A program made the position numbers and the translations under genes. From Medicago truncatula (taxonomy: Eukaryota; Streptophyta; Magnoliopsida; Fabales; Fabaceae): 64,000 bases of DNA. The notes below the pieces were generated by a model. That model was given only the letters and a program-made list of their open reading frames with translations. It made no database searches and had not been told where the DNA came from. Where the stretch lies: assembly GCF_003473485.1 (NCBI RefSeq), contig NC_053043.1, forward strand, positions 4,784,001 to 4,848,000, read 5' to 3'. Below are positions 11,208 through 22,673 of this stretch, piece after piece. Each line of letters starts with the position of its first letter. Positions within the stretch are counted from its first letter, which is position 1.

Positions 11208-11993
11208 GGGATATGATCAAATGACACTAAAGTGTCAAATTAAATTTGACACTAAATCCTAACAATTAATCCAACATTAATCCGACGTTGCTCATCAATT
11301 CATTAAATGCTCACATGCTTGATCAATTGATCAAAATTTCAATTTTAGAAATAATTTATTCTTTCTTTTCTTGGTTGAATAGTTCCTGTTTTTGTTATAT
11401 TTTGCACCAATAGATAGATGATTGCCATTTGATTTCTCCCTACTATTTTGTAGAGATTCTATTTACTAATTTTTGTTGGCTTATCTTTGTATCATGTTTA
11501 TATTGGCTACGCTTTCATTTGTTGTATGGTGTTATTCTTGTGTTCATGGTGCTAATTATTTTTTTTTTTTGTTGACAAAATGTTGCTAATATTATTGTGT
11601 CGGGTGTTTAAGCATTTGTGCTTTTCTTTCGTTTAGTAGAATATGTTCTTTTTAATTTTGGAAGCAATCGTTCATTCATTATCCCAGGTACTCTCTATAA
11701 ATCAATTTTCTTTAGGTTCTTCTAAGAAAAACAAAAATAAAAAGGTTAATTGGAATAAAGAAATAAGGATGATAAGCCTTTAAAAAAAATGACAGTGAAT
11801 AGTGTAAACCGTAAAGAAACCATAATAATATTATCATATAATTTTTGGTAAATAATTAACCAAGCGAAGAAAGAATATTTTATTTCTAAAATTAAAATTT
11901 GCATCATTTGATCAAGCATATGAGCATTTAATGAATTGTTGAAAGACGGTGTCAAATTTAATTTGACACCTTGGTGTCATTTGATCCTATCCC
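11208..11993. mobile_element. Mutator-like element with long inverted repeats
   Basis: The left end GGGATATGATCAAATGACAC is mirrored on the right by GGGATAGGATCAAATGACAC. Homology of the arms continues inward well over 100 bp, for example CAATTCATTAAATGCTCA in both. The flanks ATTATATTA (11199-11207) and ATCATATTA (11994-12002) make a 9-bp TSD with one mismatch. Long terminal inverted repeats plus a 9-bp TSD define Mutator-like elements. The 786-bp element has no transposase, so it is non-autonomous. Confidence 0.8.
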
Positions 11994-12108
11994 ATCATAT
12001 TAATAGAAAGATAAAAGTATAAAAAAAGAGGGGGGCATAAATCGAAGCCCTCTAATAAACAACATAAAAGAAAGAACAAAAAAGATAAAACGAACTACGA
12101 TCAGTTAG

Positions 12109-12870
12109 AAGAAATTACCTTGAACCCTTTGCTAGCCTCAGTCACCTGCTTTGACTTCTTTTTTCTTGGAACCACCAACTGAAATTGATGATCAACCAAA
12201 TCATCGTTCTCTTCATTCCGAGACATATTAGTCCAAGAATCTCTTAAGAAATTCATAGTTTGTTGGGCTCTAGTAGGAGCACTGATAATGCCTAAAACTT
12301 GCATATCGTGAATACCATTTGCATTAAAATTTGACAAGTTAGGGTCCATCACCACACTATGGACTACCACTTCCTCGCACAACTCTTCAAGAAGGACAAC
12401 ATATCTCATAGGCACAATAATTGATGTCTCGTTAGACCTAATTATATCAGTAGTAATCAGAGGATCCTCTTCTACATCCTCGAGTGTTGTTTGGAGTTAA
12501 TTCTATATGAAGTGTGAGAACTTCATCAACCTTTTCTACTTCAACGTAAACATAAAAATCAAACCGTGAAAGATCCTAAGCAAATCCGATGAAAGATTCC
12601 AAGATCCTACGGATCTTACAACACTTAAGTCATCCAATGATGAAAAAACGAATTCAAAATAACCTTTACCTAATGACGTCATGGACCATGGGACATTTGT
12701 TTTCCAAAATTTGAAGATTCTTGCCTTGGAATCTAACATGCGAAGTGGGATGGAACCCTTTGGAAGAGTGAATCTACCATACAACACATTTTGAAAGTTT
12801 AAAACACCTACCAAATAATAATCTTCAGAGATTTTGATAGAGATTTGCTCACCTTTCAAACACGGTTTAG
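12109..12870 (-). pseudogene. LINE ORF1 (DUF4283-type) remnant
   Basis: On the minus strand the frame entering near 12859 reads LGKGYFEFVFSSLDDLSVV and then GSWNLSSDLLRI. These match the DUF4283 region of plant LINE ORF1/gag-like proteins, known for 'GKGYFEF' and 'W.L....L.' landmarks. A second frame (12101-12415) continues in the same direction with low-complexity sequence ending in a Lys-rich stretch. The two frames are separated by stops and there is no proper start, so this is a decayed fragment. No reverse transcriptase follows. Confidence 0.6.
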
Positions 12871-13471
12871 GTAGCTGCGATGCTGGAATATTATTAGTTT
12901 TATTACATTTGTGCTACTACTTTAATATACATTTACATAAGTATTCGTCAAAAAAATAATAATTACATAAGTAAAAAAAAAGAATGTAATTTTCATGTCT
13001 ATTAGTTAAATTATGACTATTGGTTAAATTTGGCATATCAAGTTCTATAACGTGTTCAATTTTTTATTTATTTACAAATGGTCTCTAACCAAGCAATTGG
13101 ATTAATGAGTACTAAAAAAAAAAATGAATTGTTCACAAAAATCTAAGTTCGATCACAACATGAAACAATTTTTTATGAAGAGAATTTGACTTCAGATTTA
13201 GCAAGACCCCCTCCTATCCTAAAAATTAAGCTATTTTCACTTATCCCCTTTATTATCCCTTGCTTGTCACAAAAGTAGCATTTCTCTAATTTTATATTTT
13301 TGAAAACTAAGTTCTAAAATTCATTTTTTAAAAGGCCAGCAAACTGAGATTATCCTCTTTAACATTGCACTTTTGTGTTTTCTGGAATTTATTGAAATGT
13401 ATTTGGTGTATGTTTGATTTCATTTTTGAAGGAGTCAAAATTAATTCTAGAAGTGTAGAATTGATGTTAAC
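12871..13471. other. Intergenic, no supported gene
   Basis: Nothing recognisable apart from the left copy of the TSD of the neighbouring retroposon, which begins at 13472. Confidence 0.3.
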
Positions 13472-13488
13472 ATGTTTAATTGCTTCTG

Positions 13489-14030
13489 TGTTAGCCGGCC
13501 CTAGTTTTTTAGTGGGAGAAACTCCAACTTCTTTCTAAACTTTCTTTCTCCTTCGTTCATCGAGGAGGGGTGGTTTTAGGTCATTTTTTGACCTAGAATC
13601 ACCCCTCTACATCTTTTTTTCCCTTTTCTTTCAATTTAAATAAGTGGTTTTCACATCTATCAAGTTTTTCCCTTTGTGTTTTTTTTGATTTCGTCGTTTA
13701 AGTGCGGCGTTGTGTTATTCGTCGTCTTGTGCAGCGTTTGATTTCGCGTTTTCTCGCGGTGTTTATTCAATTCCTCTTGAAAGATCTACATCAGTCAATT
13801 ACAAATTCAACCAATGATTTGGACGTCAACGTTGCAGATCCGGAAGCATGGGTATTTCGGTGACTTAAGTTTTATCATATTATTTGTAGGCATTTTGCCG
13901 TTGTATGTTATTAATTTGGGTGCTGTGAGTTTGTTCGCAGATTCACCCTTTACGTTTTTAGCGATGTTTGTATTTGATGTACTCTATCGATTTGAATGAA
14001 TGAATATAGTTTTGTTTTTGTCAAAAAAAA
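13489..14030 (+). mobile_element. Retroposon with A-tail and perfect 17-bp TSD
   Basis: ATGTTTAATTGCTTCTG occurs at 13472-13488 and again at 14031-14047. Between them lie 542 bp ending in an A-run. The 5' half is relatively GC-rich (GTTAGCCGGCCC, GGAGGGGTGGTTTTAGG) and the 3' part ends GAATATAGTTTTGTTTTTGTC before the A-tail. This is the footprint of LINE-mediated insertion. I do not recognise the body; no tRNA-type A/B boxes or RT motifs are evident, so it may be a 5'-truncated LINE tail or a retroposed transcript. Confidence 0.75.
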
Positions 14031-14548
14031 ATGTTTAATTGCTTCTGAGTTGAATTTATTTCACCTTCATAATTCTACTTGAAACTATAATTTGTAGCTT
14101 TTTATTTTAGAATTTATTTATAAACTCAAATTTATTGCTCAATTCACATTTACATGAACATATCTAAATATAAATCACTTTACGCTCAACTCATTTTAGA
14201 CGGAATAAATTTTAAAAAATCAATTCACTCATCATAAATTCTCGTTACGGCATAACTTAAGTCAATTTTTCTATAGTTTTTCCATACGTTTTATAGATGG
14301 AAGCTCATATTTATGTAAGTTGCTAATAGTAGTGTGCACTCTAAAAGGACTGATTTTGTTGAGTTTAGATCAATTATTTAAAGGTGATGACCCATCCTAG
14401 CTGAATCCACATATTTTCTTGATGCTGCCAATGAAATTGTATTTATTTTTTTATAATAACCAAATTGTATTTTAGATTCTGTTTTAAAAGTGAAATGACA
14501 TGAATTTATTTTGGTAAAAAGAAACCTGTTTTTGTTACTCTCACAATC

Positions 14549-14719
14549 GGATTCCACTTGTGTACTATCAATAGTATATACCATTGATCACTTATAGTGT
14601 GCCGCCTAACAATGTTACTTTATAAATACTTTATTTGATATATTTTTTTAAAGGATGTGTCACGTGACACATTCTAATTGGACAATGGTATATACCATTA
14701 TGATACACAAGTGTTATCC
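14549..14719. mobile_element. Mutator-type MITE, family copy 2
   Basis: The inverted ends are GGATTCCACTTGTGTACTAT and, from the right, GGATAACACTTGTGTATCAT. A perfect 9-bp TSD, CTCACAATC, lies at 14540-14548 and 14720-14728. It shares its middle with the copy at 10590-10770, including a CACGTG/CACATG-centred palindrome. It is 171 bp and non-coding. Confidence 0.85.
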
Positions 14720-14728
14720 CTCACAATC

Positions 14729-15962
14729 ACCATGTAAATTAGGATTGAGCACGTTGTTTTTTCCCCTTACACAGATATTTGCAGCGTAAATGTGGCAAGT
14801 TGCAAAAACGATACATCATCAGCCAAATACCAAGATTGCTCAAAAAAAACTACGTCACAATGTTAGGACTGTTTTTGCAATAAATATCCACATAACTGAA
14901 TGGAAAATGTTGACATTTTGAATAACCGAAAGGATGACATTTTTTTTTAATCATGCATGGGACAATGAAAGAAGAATATTTCTTTTTGTTATTCAAATTT
15001 GGTCTGAGATAAGTAAAGAATAATCAATAATTATTTTATTTAGAAATCGAATTTAGATTCTCTAGAATAAGTCTCAAATGTGTGGATTCAGCAAAATTTT
15101 CATCGCATTTACAAATTAGTGTTTTTAATAGATCAACCACATTTATTCTCCATTTCATTGACAATTGTTTTTATAGTATCCACAACTATTTGTAAAAGAG
15201 CGATGCTAAATGGTACGAGAGCTTCAAGCGCACGAAGTCGCACGACTTGTTAAACTACAAGCAATTTACTTTACTATTGGACTTATTGCTAGCTTATTGG
15301 TGTTATTGTGTTCTTATATATAACATATAGTACAAAAATCAATGTAACTAAAATGATATCATACGGATCTAAGAATATCACCTTTCCACATGTCAATTAT
15401 AAGGTGATACTAAGACATGCATGATTTGGAAAACACACAACATGGAAACGTGTTTATGAAGTTTAGATACATATTTGGCCACTTTGACTCAAATTAAAAC
15501 TAAGATAAAATACCAAACTACAATGATATATCAATTCGTGCAAATTTGACGATAGACTTTCTCGTGCATTATAGCATTTTCCTTTGTAAAACTAGCTAGA
15601 TTGTCTATATTAATCAAATATTTTACTAGTTCTATAAAATATCAACATGCATGCCTGTTCAAAAAACAACATGCATGTTTTTTTTTTTGCAATATTTTTT
15701 TTAGATATGAATAATATAAAAATTTCATTTTAATGTACATAGTATTTAAGTAAAAAGTAATAGTTTGATGCCCCTTAAAAAATACAATTCTAGAAAGTTG
15801 TTCATCCCAACCATGTTGAGGGATGACGAGATATATAGTTTGACCATTCCTAACCATAAACGAATTGGTAGGTTGCAAAATGAATATACATAACAGCCCT
15901 ATTCAAAAATAAATAAAAAATACATATCAGCTAGTTGCATGGCCAATTTATGATTCCATCAC
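14729..15962. other. Intergenic, upstream of protease A
   Basis: No supported gene or element. The right end carries the promoter of the first cysteine protease gene. Confidence 0.35.
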
Positions 15963-15970
15963 TATAAATA
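15963..15970 (+). promoter_or_regulatory. TATA box of protease A
   Basis: TATAAATA lies 87 bp before the ATG at 16058. The surrounding sequence (CACTATAAATAC) is conserved before protease B at 18919-18926, showing that the promoter was duplicated with the gene. Confidence 0.7.
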
Positions 15971-16057
15971 CTTGCAACTTATATACGAGGAATACACATC
16001 TTACATACAACGTTTTATTAACTACTCTTAATCAGTTAGTTCTAATAAAAAGTGAAG

Positions 16058-17772
16058 ATGATTTCTTACAACTCAAACCTATTTCTCATTTTCATTATCT
16101 TCACTACAATTTTATGTCTCCCTTCAAGTACTTATGGAATCCCAACCAAGTACTCTTCCATAATGGGTCCAAACCTTGATAAGCTTCCTACTCAAGATAA
16201 AACCATAGAAATATTCCAATTATGGATGAAAGAGCATGGACGGGTCTACAAAGACCTAGACGAGATGGCAAAGAAATTTGACATTTTTATTTCCAATTTG
16301 AAGTATATCACGGAGACAAATGCAAAGAGAAAATCATCTAATGGTTTCCTTCTTGGTCTTACAAATTTTACTGATTGGAGCTCCGAGGAGTTTCAAGAAA
16401 GATACTTACACAACATTGACATGCCCACGGACATTGACACAATGAAGGTGAACGACGTTCACTTATCATCATGTAGTGCTCCTTCATCCTTGGATTGGAG
16501 GTCAAAAGGAGTCGTATCTGATATTAAGGATCAAAAGAATTGTGGTAAGTTTCATCGTTGTCTGCACGAAAAAAAAAATCTTACTTTAACCACATTACTT
16601 TAACCACATTGCATTTGTTTTTGTTAGGGAGTTGCTGGGCATTCTCAGCTGTAGGTGCCATTGAAGGAATAAATGCAATAACAACAGGGAAGCTTATCAA
16701 CCTTTCAGAGCAAGAGCTTTTGGATTGTGACCCTATAAGTGGGGGTTGCAATAGTGGATGGGTCAACAAAGCATTTGATTGGGTTATAAGAAACAAAGGA
16801 GTTGCATTGGATAATGATTATCCATATACGGCAGAGAAGGGTGTTTGCAAAGCCTCACAGGTCCTTAATTTCTATCAAATATTATATATATAGCTTCCAA
16901 ATTTCTTATAATTTTTTAGTTCTTTATATTAATTTAACTATCTTCTTTGTTCATGAATTGTAGATTCCAAACAGTGCAATTAGTAGCATTAATACATATC
17001 ATCATGTGGAGCAATCAGACCAGGGACTATTGTGTGCAGTTGCTAAGCAGCCTGTTAGTGTGTGTCTTTATGCACCCCAAGACTTTCATCACTACTCATC
17101 CGTAAGTAATTCTATAATTAGGGTTAAATATATATTATTGTGTTTTTACTAAAGGATTACATATATTTAAACCTTATGAAATCACAACTTTTTAACTTTA
17201 ATCTTTATAAATATTTTATCTATTTTTAAGTTTGATCTTTTGACTATCAAGCTTTTAGTCTTTGATTTGTAAGTCCAAAGCATTCATTTTATAAAATGAT
17301 AGTCAAATTTTTCTGACAAAAGTTGAATAGATAATATTTTATTGAGATTAAAAATATTTTTAACAGAATAATTAATCTATTTATGATAATCTATGTATTT
17401 TTTAGTCGATGATAAGAAATGTACTTAATACAATAATTTATCTTTTTACCAATTTAAAATTAAGACAACATCACTTACTTGGTTCTTATTTTCATCCATT
17501 TGCAGGGAATATATGATGGACCCAATTGTCCGGTGAATTCTAAAGATACAAATCATTGTGTGTTAATAGTGGGTTATGATTCAGTGGATGGTCAAGATTA
17601 TTGGATCGTAAAGAACCAATGGGGCACGTCATGGGGAATGGAGGGTTATATGCATATCAAAAGGAACACAAATAAAAAGTATGGGGTGTGTGCTATAAAT
17701 TCATGGGCTTATAATCCAGTCAAATATAATGGAAGGAAACCAAATATTAGTTCCATTTTAGATCAACAATAA
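16058..17772 (+). CDS. Papain-type (C1A) cysteine protease A
   Basis: A secreted or vacuolar endopeptidase made as a preproenzyme. Four exons: 16058-16544, 16628-16860, 16964-17101 and 17506-17772 (stop TAA), all GT-AG, 374 aa. Residues 1-27 are a signal peptide (hydrophobic [13 protein letters not shown]). An I29 inhibitor propeptide follows ([33 protein letters not shown]). The mature domain starts near [12 protein letters not shown]. The catalytic set is complete: Gln in IKDQKNCG, Cys in CGSCWAFS, His in [11 protein letters not shown], Asn in [10 protein letters not shown]. Overall character resembles legume P34-like thiol proteases, but P34 itself lacks the catalytic Cys and this protein keeps it. 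The first ATG of the exon was taken; an upstream in-frame GTG was ignored. The tandem paralogue is protease B. Confidence 0.93.
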
Positions 17773-18918
17773 GTTAAAGCAAGAATTATGGTTTTATGCA
17801 TATAGAATTTGTTTGTGTGGGCATTGTTGATGTTGTTTTCAACACGTCAGTTATCCTATTCAAAATTGTTAAGCATAAGAAAATGAATAAATAAATTGAA
17901 ACACATGAAAGTTTCACTCAATGATGTAATACAAGTCATGACAATAAAGTGGCAAGTGTTCTGCTTATCATAAAATAATGGTGGCGAATGAATTTGATTA
18001 TTTTTACTTTCCTCTATGATTTACATCTTCCTCCTTTTACTATTTATTTGTTAAGTGGTTATAAAATCTTTCAAGGTTTCACTGCCTTAGGGATCAAGCA
18101 AACAAGGACACGATAATTGTTGAAAATTGTCCAATGATCAAACAACTGATATATTCACCAAGTCTATCAAAAAGGTCCATATTTTAAAACTGAGAAGAAA
18201 GCTAGGTGTTGTAGCTTTTGAAAGTTTAAATTAAGAAAGCATGTTGAGATTAATAATTCAAGCTTAGGTGCATATAACAATTAGTTTAAGTTAGTTAGTT
18301 AGCTGTGCCCTATGCAACTAACTTTCTGTGTTTTAAGGCTTAGTTTGTTGACACTATAGCAGCTACTTGTTGAAACTGCATATCCACTTGTATATACATC
18401 TCACTCTTGTGAATAATAAACATGGTCTTTTCATATATATCTCACTCTTAACTCAAGCTGAAAGCATGTTAAGTCGCGCAAGGGTACTTTCGTCCATTCA
18501 GTTGGGAGGAAGTGTTTTTTGTTGGGAGAAAAGCATTTTTCAATTATAATGTTTTATGATATGAAGATACTAGCCAAATGTTGGCAAGGTAAGCATAATT
18601 CCAATATGGATAATACAAATTTTTCAATTGAAGATATGGTCGTTGAAAATGAATTTACTTTGGTAACATCTAAATCACAAATATATAAATTGAAGAAACA
18701 CTAAAACAAAACAAAAAAACAAAAAAACTGTCTCTAGAAGCTGAGCAATAAAACTAAACTTAAAATATGGTCTAGTCTCCCATAATAAAACTCTACCTTA
18801 TATAGAATATTGAAAGTAGATATATATTTGACCAAAAAAAAGAATATATTATGTATATATTGTTGTTTTAATGATTATTATTAAATTTGACCACCAATTG
18901 TTTTGCCAATTCATTCAC
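17773..18918. other. Spacer between the two protease genes
   Basis: The first roughly 100 bp are a 3' flank homologous to that of protease B (shared TTTGTTTGTGTGGG and TTGATGTTGTTTT). Around 18240-18460 lies sequence resembling a plant LTR (repeated TTAGTTAGTTAG, then TATA-like and TTGTGAATAATAAA), but no bounded element was found. No gene is supported. Confidence 0.4.
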
Positions 18919-18926
18919 TATAAATA
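18919..18926 (+). promoter_or_regulatory. TATA box of protease B
   Basis: TATAAATA lies 109 bp before the ATG at 19035, in the same context as before protease A. Confidence 0.7.
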
Positions 18927-19034
18927 CATGGTAATACCAGGAAAACACATTTTTCTATACTACGTTTTGTTAACCACTCCAAATCTTTTACAAAAAAAAA
19001 CTACTCCAAATCAGTTGGTTTTAATCAAACTTTG

Positions 19035-22000
19035 ATGATGTCGCTCACATCAAACCCATTTCTCCTCATTATCATCTTCACTATATTCTTATGTCTCTCT
19101 TCAAGTACTTATGGTATCCCAACCAAGTACTCATCCATATTGGGTCCAAAACTTGATAAGCTTCCTACACAAAATAAAACTATAGAGTTATTCCAAATAT
19201 GGATGAAAGACCATGGAAGGGTCTATAAAGACCTAGAAGAGAAGGCAAAGAAATTTGACATTTTTGTGTCCAATTTGAAGTATATCACAGAAAGTAATGG
19301 CAATAGAAAGTCATCACCTCATGGCTTCCTTCTTGGTCTTACCAACTTTGCTGATTGGAGCCCCCAAGAGTTTAAAGAAAGAATGTTACACAAGCTTGAC
19401 ATGTCCATGATCAATGACACAATGAAGTTGAATGATATTGCCTCATCATCATGCAATGCTGCTCCTTCATCCTTGGATTGGAGGTTGAAAGGAGCTGTCA
19501 CTAATGTTAAGGATCAGACCAACGATTGTAGTAAGTTTGTTGTGTTTGCATCATTAATTACGTATCACTGCATGATATTAATTGATACACTTTTTATTTT
19601 TTTTGAGGGAAATTAATTGATACTCTTAATAACATGAACTATTATAAAATGTCACGTGAGTTAATCTTTTTTTTTCTCTCAATAGATTTCCGTTTAAAAT
19701 GGTTCTATAAATACTTATATTATGTTTTGTAATGTGATGGGAGAACAATAAAATTAATACATTGGAGACTAGGGCCACCTATGGATCTCAAATAATGGTC
19801 CATATATAGACTCGTACCATTTTCAGTAAAACACCACATTTATTTCTTTTCTGGACAAAATTCTTTATTTTTAAAAAATGGTCCACAGTTAATTTTTTTT
19901 TTTCAACATATTAGAGTATTCCAAAAACTACTATATATCACTTAGTCAAGAAATAAAAATATATATCTCTCTTTTTCCAAAAATAAAATATTAAGTTAAT
20001 TGCCTTTTAAAAAATATTTAGTTAATTGTGGCATATTTTCATAATAAATTAAAAAAATATTGTTTTAATTATAAATCATACCACCTGCCACACATCCTAT
20101 ATTGTTTTAAGTAAATATATTTTTTTCTTTCAAAAAAAAAAAGTAAATATATTTTTTATAATTATAAATTTATAATTTTTTTATCAATAGTCAAATCTTT
20201 TACAATATGATGAGTCAAAGTTCAAACCTGTGTCAACATATAATAAATGGCATTGCCCTAAATAAAATTATTTTTAGCAGAGGAAACCATAAAAAAAAAA
20301 AAAAAAACAGAATTTTTAAAGTTTAATCCATAGTTTTTTCTTCTAGGGATATAGCACTCATTTTTTGTATTTTTTTTAAAATAATGAATCTAATTAATAT
20401 TGTTGGTAAAGACTAAACCTAAAAATTCATAATTTTATAGATACTAAAAACATATTTAACTTGTATATATATATATATTAGTAAATAACTTTTTTTTTTT
20501 ACCACATTGCATTTGTTTTTGTTAGGTTCTTGCTGGATATTCACAGCTGTAGGCGCCATTGAAGGAATAAATGCAATAAAAACAGGGAAGCTTATTAGTC
20601 TTTCAGCGCAAGAACTTTTGGATTGCAACCCTGCAGCATGCAACACTGGATTTGTGAACAATGCATTCAATTGGGTTATAAGAAATGGAGGACTTGCATC
20701 GGATTATGATTATGCTTATACGGCAAAAAAGGGTTTTTGCAGAGCCTCACAGGTTCTTAATTGATTTCTACCAATATTAAAAAGTTTAAAAAACAAAAAT
20801 ACTTTTTGTATTTGAGTTCGTTATATTAATTTTTGACCACCACCTTTGTTCATGAATCGTAGGTGAGAAACAATGCATTTAGTAGCATTGATACATATTA
20901 TCATGTGGAGCAATCAGAACAAGGACTATTTTGTGCAGTTGCTAAGCAGCCTATTAGTGTCTGTCTTTATGCACCCCAAGACTTTCATCATTATTCATAC
21001 GTAAGTAGTTCTGATTTTTAAGTTAAATATATATTTTTAATCTTTATAAAATTAAAAAATTTTAAATTTAACGTTTATAAATATTTATATATTTTAATTT
21101 TCATCTTTTTGCATAAATCGCATACTTTAGCCTTTGATTTGTATGAGTAAAAAAAGTCTCTGATTTGAACATAGATTAAAAACATTAAGAAGAAGTCAAA
21201 AATCGGAAATTTATCTTAAAATTTGTACAATTTTATGTTAAATACATAATTTTGTAATAAATAACTATCGTTTTCAATATTTTTTTTTTTACCATTTGTA
21301 GTTTTCTTAACCTATGCAATATGGCAAATTCTATGGTACACTCAAAAATTTAAGTGTACCGATACACCAAATCATCAAATTCATATTGAAACAAAATATT
21401 AATCAATTTTTTATTTGACAGAATTTGAATAAATAGTGCATCTAAATCATGGTCCAAAGGTTGACCCCTTTTTTGGTAAATTTTAATAAAGTATTACATT
21501 TGTTTATTTTCTTATTATTAATAAATTTACTTATATTTTAAGACAGATGGAGTACATCACAATATTATCTCCTTTAAATTTAACAGAATTCTAGCACGGA
21601 TTTCCATGCTAGTTTTACTAAAAACGAAATGATCCACCTTTAAACTTTTTTAGGGATTTATATTAAACAACTCTTGAATATATAAACGGTATATTTTATA
21701 AAAGAATTAAAACATTTTGGTGAGCAAAAATTTATTGAGTACGACGGTTGCTCAAAACCGTGACCAATTTGAGAAAACAATTTTTTTATTTTTATTTTTC
21801 CCACATATAAACCAAAACCTTGACAAACTCTTTATTTAATCAATAATCTCCATAATATTGACAATTTTTCATTGAAAAGAATATCATTGAGCTCCAATCA
21901 AATACACCAAGATGTTTTTTTTGAAGGAAAATACACCAAGATGTTGTTAACCAAATCAAAGAGGATAATTTCTTTCCATTCTTCCCTCCGTATGATAAGT

Positions 22001-22479
22001 TAAATATCATAAAATTATCAACCAATTCAGCCCCCCATTCTCTTACATTTAAATCCATCTATTTGAAAATAGAATCCCAAATTATTTTTGTGTTTGCACA
22101 ACTTGCAAACAAATGACTTGCGGTTTCAATTTCATTAAAACAAAATACTCAACATTGTTGATGCACATCAATTATCATAAATGATTGATGTTCGATGTCA
22201 CAATGATTAATTTATTTTCACTTAATTTTTCTTTTGTATATCGATTGGCAGGGAATATATGATGGACCCAATTGTCCGGTGAATTCTAAAGATACAAATC
22301 ATTGTGTATTAATAGTGGGTTATGATTCAGTGGATGGTCAAGATTATTGGATTGTAAAGAACCAATGGGGCACGTCATGGGGAATGGAGGGTTATATGCA
22401 TATCAAAAGGAACACTAATAAAGAGTATGGGGTGTGTGCAATCAATGAATGGGCATATAATCCAGTCAAATATAATTGA
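19035..22479 (+). CDS. Papain-type cysteine protease B, altered active-site loop
   Basis: Tandem paralogue of protease A with the same four-exon layout: 19035-19530, 20526-20752, 20863-21000 and 22252-22479 (stop TGA), 362 aa. It has a signal peptide (FLLIIIFTIFLCL), an I29 propeptide (FQIWMKDHGRVYKD) and a mature domain. Catalytic Cys (SSCWIFTA), His ([11 protein letters not shown]) and Asn ([10 protein letters not shown]) remain. The loop before the Cys is unusual: VKDQTNDCSSCW has one residue more than A's DQKNCGSCW and Ser in place of the conserved Gly. The GCNSG motif of A is reduced to ACNTG and YPYT is YAYT. Exon 4 is almost identical to A's but stops 13 residues earlier. Introns 1 and 3 are swollen by insertions. 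It could be active, of altered specificity, or drifting; transcripts would tell. Confidence 0.85.
21589..21612 (+). mobile_element. Degenerate Helitron-like 3' end in protease B intron 3
   Basis: ATTCTAGCACGGATTTCCATG followed by CTAG and T matches the terminus at 9936-9964 (ATTCTAGCCCGTGC..GGGTTTCC..TTAG) except that most of the hairpin is deleted. It lies within the enlarged third intron. Confidence 0.4.
21840..22160 (-). pseudogene. LINE zf-RVT fragment in protease B intron 3
   Basis: On the minus strand a cysteine/histidine stretch of the type C..C.E.ETASHLFASCA leads into NTKIIWDSIF. This is the pattern of the zf-RVT zinc-binding region near the 3' end of plant LINE ORF2. It ends in stops and is short. 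Its insertion accounts for part of the size difference from protease A's third intron (404 bp against 1251 bp). Confidence 0.55.
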
Positions 22480-22673
22480 ACGAAGCATTAGTTCCATTTT
22501 ATAGATCAAGAATAAATTACGGTTTAATGCTTCTAGGTTTTGTTTGTGTGGGTAATCTTGATGTTGTTTTGAAATGTTAGATTCCCTATTCTAATTTGTA
22601 AGCATATATAAATAAATAAATCAATGGAACGATATATGTTGGGCTTTGGAATCATCATTAGTACCATCTCTCT

